From the NCBI RefSeq assembly GCF_000741255.1, contig NZ_JGZB01000010.1, positions 1 to 64,000 of the forward strand: a DNA stretch of 64,000 bases, written 5' to 3'. The notes beneath the pieces were generated by a model. The model did not search any database and was not told where the DNA came from. It saw only the letters and a program-made list of their open reading frames with translations. This stretch comes from Bifidobacterium magnum (lineage in GTDB: Bacteria > Actinomycetota > Actinomycetes > Actinomycetales > Bifidobacteriaceae). Each line of letters starts with the position of its first letter. Position 1 is the stretch's first letter. Of this stretch, positions 37,837 to 45,703 are shown piece by piece. The position numbers and the translations under genes were made by a program.

Positions 37837-38040
37837 CTCCTCACGCATATTGTCGCGGTCGCCCGTTTCCACGGCGTCGATATATTCGTACGTTTCCTCA
37901 AGCAGCGGCTTGATAAGCGAACGGTTGGTCTGTTCGCCGTCCCACGGGCATCCGCCCGGAAGCTGATAACTGCGTGCAATTTCGGTGGATTCTTGAGATT
38001 TCAGGGGCGTCATTGACGACTCATGTTGCGGTTCGTTCAT
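37837..38040 (-). pseudogene. mazG: mazG-like gene, 5' fragment
   Basis: Sixty-eight codons of a MazG-type N-terminus: G-C-P-W-D-G-E-Q-T-N-R-S-L, then L-L-E-E-T-Y-E-Y-I-D-A-V with the EExxE-type metal ligands, ending M-R-E-E where the element begins with TAA. Joined to the fragment at 35426-35551 it gives a frame of about 109 codons. That is much shorter than two-domain MazG (about 260 residues in E. coli). So either this was a single-domain protein or the middle was already lost. It lies next to ldh, as in other bifidobacteria. Confidence 0.8.
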
Positions 38041-38070
38041 GCTTCTATTGTGACGGGCGTTATTGACGTG

Positions 38071-39042
38071 TCACGCCAATCCCACGCGCTCCAAATTCTT
38101 GCGCACAGGGGCGCAGCTCGCGTGGAATTTGTCGATTTCCTCATCGGTCAAATCCAATTGCATCACTTCTTCCACACCGTCCGCGCCAATAACGCACGGC
38201 AATGAGGTGAACAGTCCGCTTTCCCCATACTGGCCGGTCATCAGCGTGGAGCAGGGTGTCACGTAATGTTCGTTCGACACAATGGCTCGCACAATGCGCG
38301 CGGCAGCGTCCGCCACGGCGAATTCCGTGCACTGTTTGCCCGCATACGTTTTGTATCCGCCCTGACGCGCCAAATCCTCCACTTCGTCAAGAGACATGGA
38401 GAACCGCTTTGGCTGCTCGGCCATGAGCTGCGCCAACGGTTTGCCGCCAATGTTCACGGCGCTCCACGCAGCGAACATGCTGGCGCCATGCTCGCCGAGC
38501 ATATAGGCACACATGGAGTGCTGGTCGTATCCCGTCACACGGGACAGCGCATATTTCAGGCGGCTCGAGTCAAGCGCCGTGCCCGTACCGATCACACGGT
38601 TGGAATCGATGCCCGACAGCTTCCAGATTTCCGTGGCCACCACGTCGCACGGGTTGGCGATCGACACCCAGATGCCTTCGAATCCGGCTTCGGTAATGGG
38701 CGCAATGAACCGTTTGGCCGTATCGGTGGTATAGAACAGTTCGCCGTCACGGTCTATGGAGGAGCGCTGCACGTCGCCGGCCGCATTGATGATGACATCG
38801 CATTGGGCGAGCTGCGCATAATCCTCGCCTGCGTTGACAAGCGCCACATTGTGCGGGCAGAACGCCAGAGAATCGCCAAGATCCTGCACTTCGGCCTCAA
38901 GCTTGGCTTGCTTGCTGTGTTCGCCCGAGCAGATTTCCGTCATGACCAGTTCATCGGCGATACCTTGCAAAATAAGACTGTTGGCCACGTGCGCGCCCAC
39001 ATGTCCCATGCCGACAATGCCGATTCTCGTAACCGTACCCAT
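38071..39042 (-). CDS. ldh: L-lactate dehydrogenase family protein
   Basis: NAD-dependent reduction of pyruvate to lactate or a related 2-ketoacid. G-M-G-H-V-G NAD loop at about 11-16, the N-P-C-D motif near 152, G-T-G-T-A-L-D-S-S-R near 168, and the catalytic His in L-G-E-H-G near 193. The active-site loop carries A-G-D-V-Q-R-S-S-I-D-R. The 323-residue length is normal. GGGAGGAATT precedes ATG 39042. Substrate loop differences leave a hydroxyisocaproate-type activity possible. Confidence 0.9.
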   Translation of the reverse strand: MGTVTRIGIVGMGHVGAHVANSLILQGIADELVMTEICSGEHSKQAKLEAEVQDLGDSLAFCPHNVALVNAGEDYAQLAQCDVIINAAGDVQRSSIDRDGELFYTTDTAKRFIAPITEAGFEGIWVSIANPCDVVATEIWKLSGIDSNRVIGTGTALDSSRLKYALSRVTGYDQHSMCAYMLGEHGASMFAAWSAVNIGGKPLAQLMAEQPKRFSMSLDEVEDLARQGGYKTYAGKQCTEFAVADAAARIVRAIVSNEHYVTPCSTLMTGQYGESGLFTSLPCVIGADGVEEVMQLDLTDEEIDKFHASCAPVRKNLERVGLA

Positions 39043-39201
39043 AATTCCTCCCGTTCTCGAATGCTGTGCCGTGACAGTTGGGTTGCCGATATTCTATGAA
39101 GACCAGAATGCGCATCCCGCTTTTTGCCCTCCAACTCATCCGCTGGCGAATATCGGTCTCAAATGGTGGAATTGTGGGCCGTATTGCCTTACTGTGAAGC
39201 C

Positions 39202-39840
39202 ATGTGCGCGCATTACACGGGATTTTCCGATGAAGACATCGACTTACTGGTAGCCCAATTGATGGGGGAGGAACCCCAATCTCAGGAGACTCAGTCCCAA
39301 TCCAACCAGGATCGCAAACGCATCGACGTGTATCCGCAACAAGTTGCACCCGTAATCGTACCGACGTTCGACACGTCCGTCGGAGTGCCGCAGTTCGCCC
39401 AAGGAACGCTGGAACGTGCGGATTTGGAGTGGGGGTACAGTTCACAGTGGAATCCGCGGCCGATTTTCAATACGCGGATCGAAAGCGCGGACAAGCCGAT
39501 CTGGCGTTCGTCCATGGAACATGGCCGTTGTGTGATCGCGTGCCGCAGTTTCTATGAATCAAGCGGTACGGAAACGCGCATTAGCGAACGTACGGGCCGT
39601 CCGATCAAACAGCAGTACATATTTACGATTCCGAACATGCCCGTCATTTTTATTGGCGGTATCCGTCGCGACGATGAATATTCGATGGTGACGACGCGCG
39701 CGAACGCGCTGATGGAACCTGTTCACGCGCGTATGCCGCTTATTTTGCATCCGACCGAGCTGACCACATGGCTGGGTCCGGATTACATGCGTCTTGCCGA
39801 CCGTTCCCAGGTTCCGCTGGCCTTGCATAAGGCGGACTAG
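39202..39840 (+). CDS. SRAP-family abasic-site processing protein (YedK/HMCES-like)
   Basis: Covalently caps abasic sites in single-stranded DNA. The family uses Cys2 after Met removal, and the frame here has M-C-A-H-Y at ATG 39202, which fixes the start over an ATG 78 bases upstream. Also seen: N-T-R-I-E-S-A near residue 91, R-C-V-I-A-C-R-S-F-Y-E-S near 108, and the conserved His in P-V-H-A-R-M-P near 173. At 212 residues it is a normal size. Transcribed divergently from ldh. No LexA-like box seen in the gap. Confidence 0.9.
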   Translation: MCAHYTGFSDEDIDLLVAQLMGEEPQSQETQSQSNQDRKRIDVYPQQVAPVIVPTFDTSVGVPQFAQGTLERADLEWGYSSQWNPRPIFNTRIESADKPIWRSSMEHGRCVIACRSFYESSGTETRISERTGRPIKQQYIFTIPNMPVIFIGGIRRDDEYSMVTTRANALMEPVHARMPLILHPTELTTWLGPDYMRLADRSQVPLALHKAD

Positions 39841-39873
39841 GGAACGACGGCAACAATATTAGGGAGGAACAAC

Positions 39874-40509
39874 ATGCGAGTATTTGTAGCCGGAGCATCC
39901 GGACGAGTGGGAACCCTGCTGACGCAGGATCTGGTGAAGGATGGCAATGAAGTGGTGGCCGCGTCGCGTCATCCCGAGCAGTTCGCGGGCCAAGATCACG
40001 TTATGGCCGTAACTCTTGATCTTCATGCCTCTGAAGAACAGTTGGCCGAGGACCTTCGCGGATCCGACGCCGTCTATTTTGTGGCCGGTTCGCGCGGCAA
40101 GGATTTGCTGCAGACCGACGCGTTCGGTGCGGTAAAGCTCATGATGGCCGCGGAAAATGTGGGCATCAAGCGTTTTATTCTGCTGAGTTCCATATTCGCC
40201 GACGAGCCGAGCAAGTGGGACGATCCGAACCTGCGCAACATCACCAACTACAACATCGCCAAGTTCTTCGCCGACCAGTGGCTCATGACGCGTACGAACT
40301 TGGACTACACGATCTTGCAACCGTGCAACCTGATGGAAGAACCGGCCACGGGCAAGGTGTCGTTCGGCGTGACGCATTCGACGACCAACAGCATTGCCGA
40401 CGTAGCCGCGGTGCTGGCCGCTGTGCTCGACAAGCCGAACACCTTCCACAAGATCATCATGATGTCCAACGGCGAGACGCCGATTGATGAAGCTGTGGCG
40501 GAAGTCTGA
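39874..40509 (+). CDS. NAD(P)-binding SDR-like / NmrA-type oxidoreductase
   Basis: A 211-residue Rossmann protein of the atypical SDR group (YwnB-like). It begins V-F-V-A-G-A-S-G-R-V-G with the glycine-rich NADP loop at about 7-13, and A-S-R-H-P-E-Q follows as the cofactor-selecting strand end. It lacks a typical YxxxK. Probably a cytoplasmic reductase or redox sensor; the substrate is unknown. GGGAGG precedes ATG 39874, 33 bases after the SRAP gene. Confidence 0.85.
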   Translation: MRVFVAGASGRVGTLLTQDLVKDGNEVVAASRHPEQFAGQDHVMAVTLDLHASEEQLAEDLRGSDAVYFVAGSRGKDLLQTDAFGAVKLMMAAENVGIKRFILLSSIFADEPSKWDDPNLRNITNYNIAKFFADQWLMTRTNLDYTILQPCNLMEEPATGKVSFGVTHSTTNSIADVAAVLAAVLDKPNTFHKIIMMSNGETPIDEAVAEV

Positions 40510-40525
40510 GGCGCTAAAAACACTC

Positions 40526-40568
40526 ATAAATAAGAGGCCGCGCAGTTTTGGCGCGGCCTCTTATTTAT
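40526..40568 (+). terminator. Strong bidirectional-type hairpin terminator
   Basis: An 18-bp perfect stem (40526-40543 with 40551-40568) with loop AGTTTTG. The GC core GAGGCCGCGC is flanked by A-rich then T-rich arms. It ends the SDR gene transcript. Confidence 0.85.
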
Positions 40569-40654
40569 CTGAGGATACGCTACTATAAGCAACCATATGT
40601 GCTATTGCCCTGCGCGACGGCGGCCAATAGGATGGGAACCGGAGGAAAAGAAAT

Positions 40655-41038
40655 GTGAGTAGCGAAGATATTTTCAATCGGATTGTCTCCGAAGCCATAT
40701 TCCAGAGCAAAGTAGCTTCGAGAATTAATGCTATTGATCTCAATAACGATATTCAAACCCTCTATAAAGATTTGCAACAATTGGCAGAAGAACTGCTTCC
40801 ACTTCATGGGAAGGTAGAAGCGGAATACGCAACAATAAAAGATGCGGATGACTATGACTCGATGCTGCGGGTCCTTAATGATAAGGGCGCGCTTTCTCGT
40901 GCCGCGATCATACTAGGTTATAAGAAACAAAAATATACGGACACCGTTTTGAGGCTCTTGCGAACTGAAGGGAATACTGCTATGCAATTGAGCGAAGCCA
41001 TGCGGAAATATATTCCCCTTCCGCGAGATATTTTCTAA
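40655..41038 (+). CDS. Small hypothetical protein
   Basis: A 127-residue helical, acidic protein with no recognised domain and no membrane span. GTG 40655 follows a clear GGAGG. Its base composition is lower in GC than the backbone, consistent with accessory DNA. It stands alone, convergent with the GIY-YIG gene. No function can be inferred. Confidence 0.65.
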   Translation: MSSEDIFNRIVSEAIFQSKVASRINAIDLNNDIQTLYKDLQQLAEELLPLHGKVEAEYATIKDADDYDSMLRVLNDKGALSRAAIILGYKKQKYTDTVLRLLRTEGNTAMQLSEAMRKYIPLPRDIF

Positions 41039-41093
41039 TGTGAGTCTTTTCTAAGGCGGTTACTGTGGATCTGTGATCGATAGAACATAAGAA

Positions 41094-41786
41094 TTAGCTG
41101 ATTCGGAATATATTGATCGTTTCTCCGCCCTGCGTTTTCCATATGGTCCAGCCATTCGAAGAGCATCCTCTGGCGAAACGGGCCGCCGCGGATGGCGAAT
41201 CGAAACACACATCATCGATCAACCGTCCATCATCATCCAGATGATGCGCCCGCAATTCACGCAACTTTTCCGACAAATCCGGGGTTTCCGCAACTGACAC
41301 CATCTGGCCAGCGGGAATCGTCAGCGTACCGTTATCCACCCTCATCTCCACGTGCGGCGGCTGGTCCGCGCCGCGCGCCTGATAATCTAAATGGTACGTA
41401 CCGTCGGGAATGCGCAACACGTCCATACGGTTGCGGTGCTCCGCCGCGGCGCGGATGAACACTTCCTCCTTACTCTCCCGTGAAGGCTCGGGGTACACTT
41501 GGCTCCCCTCGAAAGCGGAGAGCAACTGTTTGGCCAAATCGACATCCAGGGCGAACAGTTCGCTTCCACCCACGCGCGACTTGGCAAAAATCTCATGAAG
41601 CAGTCGTTCCTTTTCGTCGTAATCCTCGACCTTGATGGCGAACTCGCGGTGGAGACCCGCCACATTGCGGTATCCGTTGCTTTCCAGAAAACGCATGCGC
41701 TCGCGGTAATTGCCGGTTTCCGTTTTGCCGATTTTTATCAATCCGTCCACCGCGGTAGACATGACGTAAATGATTCCGGCGCCCAT
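41094..41786 (-). CDS. GIY-YIG nuclease family protein with DUF4357-like C-terminus
   Basis: A 230-residue protein. The N-terminus begins I-I-Y-V-M-S-T ... L-I-K-I-G-K-T ... R-E-R-M-R-F-L, a GIY-YIG-type module at about 5-90 with a His/Glu segment (L-L-H-E-I-F). The C-terminal 110 residues resemble DUF4357 (S-P-S-A-A-A-R-F-A-R-G ... N-G-W-T-I-W). Such fusions occur as stand-alone nucleases in accessory regions. AAGGAGGATG precedes ATG 41786. Confidence 0.8.
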   Translation of the reverse strand: MGAGIIYVMSTAVDGLIKIGKTETGNYRERMRFLESNGYRNVAGLHREFAIKVEDYDEKERLLHEIFAKSRVGGSELFALDVDLAKQLLSAFEGSQVYPEPSRESKEEVFIRAAAEHRNRMDVLRIPDGTYHLDYQARGADQPPHVEMRVDNGTLTIPAGQMVSVAETPDLSEKLRELRAHHLDDDGRLIDDVCFDSPSAAARFARGCSSNGWTIWKTQGGETINIFRIS

Positions 41787-41977
41787 ACATCCTCCTTGAT
41801 TGACGGCAGAAGATGAATATCACGGTATCGTTTTCGCGCCATATCTAAAAGAACTTGGCCCTTGTTTGCACATGATTTTTTCATACTGGTGACGGAAATG
41901 CGGCACTAGAATAAGGGGCCACCAAATTCTTGAGTCAGGAGGGGAGAAGCCGGTTGAAACGTAGCAATACAACAACG

Positions 41978-42431
41978 ATGTTGAATGATTATTCAGATCG
42001 TATTGCAAGCATGTGGATGCACTGTGACCCAGCCCTATATATTGGATCCTGAATATTTCAAGGATTTGACGCATGGTTGGCTACGCTTCTGAAGCAGACT
42101 ACAAGCATCTGCTTGCCAAGGAGCATTTGGGGAGGCCGCATGGAAGTATCTCGAGCGGACGTTCGGTCATGAAGACCATATTGACGCCTCTTCCGAAGAT
42201 GCAATGAACGATTTGCTTGTAAATCAGGATGGTGATTTGCGGCATGTATTTACGGTGGGCGTCAGCAACGGCGAACATGGTGAACGGCTGGGACTCATGT
42301 ATCTCAAGCGCCAGGAACTGCAGGAGATGCTCGATCAGGTGATGGACGGAACATTCAATCCCGATGACGCGCATTGGGTGTTGCCGATACTCATTGAAGA
42401 GGAAGCGTACGAAGAGGATTCGCTCGTATAA
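41978..42431 (+). pseudogene. Decayed hypothetical gene with several frameshifts
   Basis: Coding-like sequence is spread over three frames. Frame A is M-L-N-D-Y-S-D-R-I from 41978, frame B Y-I-L-D-P-E-Y-F-K-D-L to a TGA at 42090, frame C from ATG 42073 M-V-G-Y-A-S-E-A-D-Y-K-H-L, then frame B again from about 42123 (A-F-G-E-A-A-W-K-Y-L-E-R) to the stop at 42431. The last 75 codons alone form a frame from ATG 42204. It looks like one acidic protein of about 145 residues broken by small indels. Bases 41787-41977 show no gene. Confidence 0.5.
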
Positions 42432-42506
42432 TTTAATATTTTGTTCCCATTTTGCGGCAAACGGGGGTATCGTTCGGAACACATCATATTGGAAGAGGGG
42501 GAGTCA

Positions 42507-43652
42507 ATGGAGATGAAACCGAATTCTCAAGGGGAAAATCGTGGTGAGCTGCCCAAAGAAGCGCAGCAAAACAGCAACGCGCAACCGCATACGGACGCGT
42601 CAGGCGCCTCTGCACCAATGAACGCACCTGCGCCAATAAATCCGGGCAACGCAATGCCCCAGCAAAACTACGGGCAACCGCCCATGAACCATATGGGACC
42701 GCCGCCCGGCCGCACACCACAATTTGGAAATCCCTATAGCAATCCCGCCAGGCCCAATCCGGCGCCACAGACACGCATGCAACCCACGGGACCACATCCC
42801 GCCGGCGCACCACAAGCGTCCCCGGGCGGCGACCGGAAACGGTTCGGACAGGTGCGGGCAATATTCTCCGCCACTGACAAACGCGTCCGATCCCTGCTTG
42901 TCATAGTGTCGGGATTGCTCGTCACCTTTTTGGTGGCAACTATCATATTGGGCTGCAGCCTCGTGTCCCGCAACCATCAGATCGCGCAACTAGAGTCCAC
43001 CGTGGAGGGTCACGTTTCCACCATTGCCGAATTGAACGAATCCAAAGTCCAACAGGATACGCAAATCAAGGATCTGTCTCTTGAGCTCGACGAACTCAAG
43101 AACGGCAAAGACAAAATGCTGGTCGATGTGCGCAACGCGTATGACCAGAAGGATTGGGAACAGACCATAACCGCGGCAGACGCGCTGCACGACAAGTACA
43201 ACGGTAGCGAGCAGGACAAGGAAGGCCAGAAACTCAAGGCCGAGGCCCAAAAGAAAATTGACGAGGCGAAAGCCGCTGAAAAGAAAAAGCAGGAGGAAGA
43301 GGCCGCACGAAAAGCTGAAGAGGAGGCGCGCGGTTACGAGACAGGTATCACTTACGAGCAGATCGCTCGCCAGCCCGATGAATACAAGGGCAAGAAAGTA
43401 AAGTTCTACGGCAAAGTGATACAGGTGCTCAATTCCGCCGATTCGGATTCCGTCACTATCCGGCTGATTGTCGATGATGATTACGATCAAGTAATTATGG
43501 GAATGTATGCCAAGAATATCGTGCCAACGCGCGTATTGGAGGACGACCATATCACCATTTATGGCACGTTTATTGAGGAATATACATACACGGCTGTACT
43601 CGGCAATTCCGTTACTGTTCCACTAATCAACATTGCCAAGATTGATCAGTAG
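42507..43652 (+). CDS. Proline-rich, single-pass membrane protein with coiled coil
   Basis: A 381-residue protein with a disordered Pro/Asn/Gln-rich cytoplasmic N-terminus (1-115), one membrane span near S-L-L-V-I-V-S-G-L-L-V-T-F (about 130-155), a coiled coil (about 165-300, K-K-K-Q-E-E-E-A-A-R-K-A-E-E-E) and a C-terminal small beta domain (K-G-K-K-V-K-F-Y-G-K-V-I-Q-V) resembling domains called toxin regulator in databases. GGGGGAG decides ATG 42507. Function unknown; probably extracytoplasmic C-terminus. Confidence 0.7.
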   Translation: MEMKPNSQGENRGELPKEAQQNSNAQPHTDASGASAPMNAPAPINPGNAMPQQNYGQPPMNHMGPPPGRTPQFGNPYSNPARPNPAPQTRMQPTGPHPAGAPQASPGGDRKRFGQVRAIFSATDKRVRSLLVIVSGLLVTFLVATIILGCSLVSRNHQIAQLESTVEGHVSTIAELNESKVQQDTQIKDLSLELDELKNGKDKMLVDVRNAYDQKDWEQTITAADALHDKYNGSEQDKEGQKLKAEAQKKIDEAKAAEKKKQEEEAARKAEEEARGYETGITYEQIARQPDEYKGKKVKFYGKVIQVLNSADSDSVTIRLIVDDDYDQVIMGMYAKNIVPTRVLEDDHITIYGTFIEEYTYTAVLGNSVTVPLINIAKIDQ

Positions 43653-43682
43653 CATTCAGCGGATTCATTATCTTCTGAAATG

Positions 43683-43720
43683 AATGGTGGGTTATATGCG
43701 TGTGCATATAACCCACCATT
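43683..43720. terminator. Perfect 17-bp hairpin between convergent genes
   Basis: Arms 43683-43699 and 43704-43720 pair fully, with loop GTGT. It ends the coiled-coil membrane protein gene on the plus strand and can serve the glycine-zipper gene on the minus strand. Confidence 0.85.
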
Positions 43721-43757
43721 TGCGTTGAGCTACACGGTTCTAATCAATTGGGTAAAC

Positions 43758-44756
43758 TCAACTTTCCACTTCACGCATATGCTCCAGCAGCTTGCCTGAT
43801 TCTTCAGTAAGACTGCCATCCTCTTTGAGGAGGGGAGTGTCCAGCACGGCCTTGATGGAAGCTGCCAAACTGGCCGCCGCGGCCACTGACTGGCGTTCTT
43901 GGGCATCATACTGCGCATAATCGTCGCCACGTTCGCAGATCAAGCGATCCAATTCCTCTATGGCTGGCGCGAACTTGGCATCCAAATCGGCCAGCAATGC
44001 GTAGAACAGGTAAGCGCGGTCGCGGATGGCCACACACAAGTCATACGCGGCTTCCCATTGCGCGACATACTTGTCTGTCTCGGCGCTGTGCGCTTTGGCG
44101 TTTTCCAGATTCTTGCCGCCGTTGAGGCCGAGTACCATGCCAAAGGCTAGTAAAGCGGGCCCAGCCACGAGACCGCCAAGCACAACTGCGCCGCCCGCCA
44201 TGCCCAATCCTCCGCCAGCAAGAGCGCCACCCCCGAAGAAGGCCAGCGTTGCGTTCGCTGCAGCCGCGCCGGACAGTGAGCTGATAGCTGTGCCGGTAGA
44301 TGCTGTCGCCAAGAGTCCGGCGGCACCATAGGCGCTCATCGCGGTGAGAGCTCCGGCTCCCACCCCAGCAATTCCACCCTGCAACATCTGCGCGGCCATG
44401 TCGCTGAGCTGTTCTAGCTCCGAGAACGAGGCTTCGTCTACCTTGAGACGGCGTACTTCATCTATGCCTAAGGAATCGCGGAAATCGACATTCTTGAGCT
44501 GTTTGAACGAAGCCACGAAGCGTTGCATGTCATCGTCAAGAACGACCATCTTTTCTCGTCCCAATGATTGAAGTGCGGCGGAACATGCTTCGCGTTGTAA
44601 TTCGAGGCGACCTGCAGCTACATCCCTGCGTTCTTCGGCATTCTGAATGAGATTCTTGGCTTTTGCGTTGTCTCCGAATCCTTTGATTCCTGCGGCGATG
44701 CCGGTTCCTCCCATCGCCACCGCGGCCGCTCCCAATATAAGCGGAATGAATACCAT
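43758..44756 (-). CDS. Glycine-rich membrane protein, third gene of the TerB/nuclease module
   Basis: A 332-residue protein. An N-terminal hydrophobic helix (I-P-L-I-L-G-A-A-A-V-A-M-G-G) is followed by a coiled-coil region (45-115). Then come long Gly/Ala-rich hydrophobic stretches at about 127-215 (G-G-I-A-G-V-G-A-G-A-L, F-F-G-G-G-A-L-A-G-G-G-L-G-M) with glycine-zipper spacing, then a helical C-terminus. Such segments can insert into or bundle in membranes, as in pore-forming effectors; that role is inference. It is 32 bases downstream of the TerB-like gene. No family recognised. Confidence 0.7.
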   Translation of the reverse strand: MVFIPLILGAAAVAMGGTGIAAGIKGFGDNAKAKNLIQNAEERRDVAAGRLELQREACSAALQSLGREKMVVLDDDMQRFVASFKQLKNVDFRDSLGIDEVRRLKVDEASFSELEQLSDMAAQMLQGGIAGVGAGALTAMSAYGAAGLLATASTGTAISSLSGAAAANATLAFFGGGALAGGGLGMAGGAVVLGGLVAGPALLAFGMVLGLNGGKNLENAKAHSAETDKYVAQWEAAYDLCVAIRDRAYLFYALLADLDAKFAPAIEELDRLICERGDDYAQYDAQERQSVAAAASLAASIKAVLDTPLLKEDGSLTEESGKLLEHMREVES

Positions 44757-44788
44757 AATTGCCTATCCTTTCATAAATGGACTGCGGC

Positions 44789-45646
44789 TCAGCGCTTGAA
44801 CCATCCGCCAATGGTGCTCGCCGCCGCGTTCCATGCGTCGCCGACCTTCTTTTGTGCGTCTTGCGCAGCTTTGCCCACTGCATCGGCCGCTTGCTGCGCC
44901 GCGGGGGCGACGTTGTGTTCAAATACGTGCTGCACGTTGTTGACGGCGTCCCCAACACCGTGTTGCACGCCTTGCATTGCGTTGCCGATTTGTTCGCCAG
45001 CCTGGCCCATGGCGTGGCCGATCGCTTCTCCGGCCTGGTCCACAATGTCCTTGTTTGCCACTTTGGCGGCGGGAACCTTCGGTACGGTTTCGTCATGGAT
45101 GAGCGCTTGTGCGGCGTTCACTAATGTTTCCTGGCGTAACGTGAGCTCATTCACCTTGGCCTCCGCCTGGGCGTAGGAGAGACTGGAATTCTTGACCCGT
45201 TCAAGCTCCCGACCCACAGCCACGCAAGCGTGCATGAGCTGCTCCATTTGGTCCGCCACGCGCTGCTGGCGAATGGAAGTGCGGATCACGTGGTGTACAA
45301 GCCGGCGTTCATCATCGGTAGCGTTACCGTCGGCATGGATAAGCGCCAGCATGTCCCAAAGCAGCAGACGGGGAGTGACTCCTTCGGTATTGCCCACTCC
45401 ATGGTCTTTCAACGCTTCATCCATTCCTTCGGAACTCAGTTCGTAGCGTTCCTGGCTATCATGGGCGCCAGCCATTCGCGCGGAATGCTGGTCTACGATT
45501 TTGTTCCGGTAGTTCCGGAAATGTTTGGGATCCAGTTCATTTCCGAGTTCATCGAACAGGTCGAGCTCGCGTTGGGCGGTGGTTCCGTCCAACGCAATCA
45601 GGTAATAGCACGCGGTAAGCGCGCCTTTGGCAGTGAATGCTGGCAT
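44789..45646 (-). CDS. TerB-like domain protein, second gene of the module
   Basis: A 285-residue protein. Residues 5-140 look like a TerB/DjlA-type helical domain with paired acidic motifs (A-L-D-G-T-T-A-Q-R-E-L and H-A-D-G-N-A-T-D-D-E-R). A helix-rich Ala/Gln/Val tail (about 200-285) resembles amphipathic 11-mer repeats that bind membranes. TerB domains are common in membrane-stress and anti-phage gene sets. It lies between the nuclease-like and glycine-rich genes on the same strand with short gaps. Start ATG 45646. Confidence 0.7.
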   Translation of the reverse strand: MPAFTAKGALTACYYLIALDGTTAQRELDLFDELGNELDPKHFRNYRNKIVDQHSARMAGAHDSQERYELSSEGMDEALKDHGVGNTEGVTPRLLLWDMLALIHADGNATDDERRLVHHVIRTSIRQQRVADQMEQLMHACVAVGRELERVKNSSLSYAQAEAKVNELTLRQETLVNAAQALIHDETVPKVPAAKVANKDIVDQAGEAIGHAMGQAGEQIGNAMQGVQHGVGDAVNNVQHVFEHNVAPAAQQAADAVGKAAQDAQKKVGDAWNAAASTIGGWFKR

Positions 45647-45703
45647 GCTGCACCTTTCTGTGTAAGGGATTGGGTAGATCGTGTGTGTGATGCACGGGTT
45701 GAT

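Larger units (their letters stand above)
35552..37838 (-). mobile_element. IS607-family insertion sequence (tnpA + tnpB) in mazG
   Basis: About 2.28 kb carrying a serine recombinase tnpA and tnpB in ATGA overlap, the layout of IS607 elements. Ends are set from the interrupted gene. A shared AG dinucleotide flanks both sides (minus strand GTGAGG-AG-TAATC at left, TTCT-AG-TTACAG at right). Removing the element with one AG restores an open frame E-E-L-Q-Q-I across the junction. There are no long terminal inverted repeats, as expected. Subterminal short repeats TGTCAACA occur at 37809 and 37821. Confidence 0.85.
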
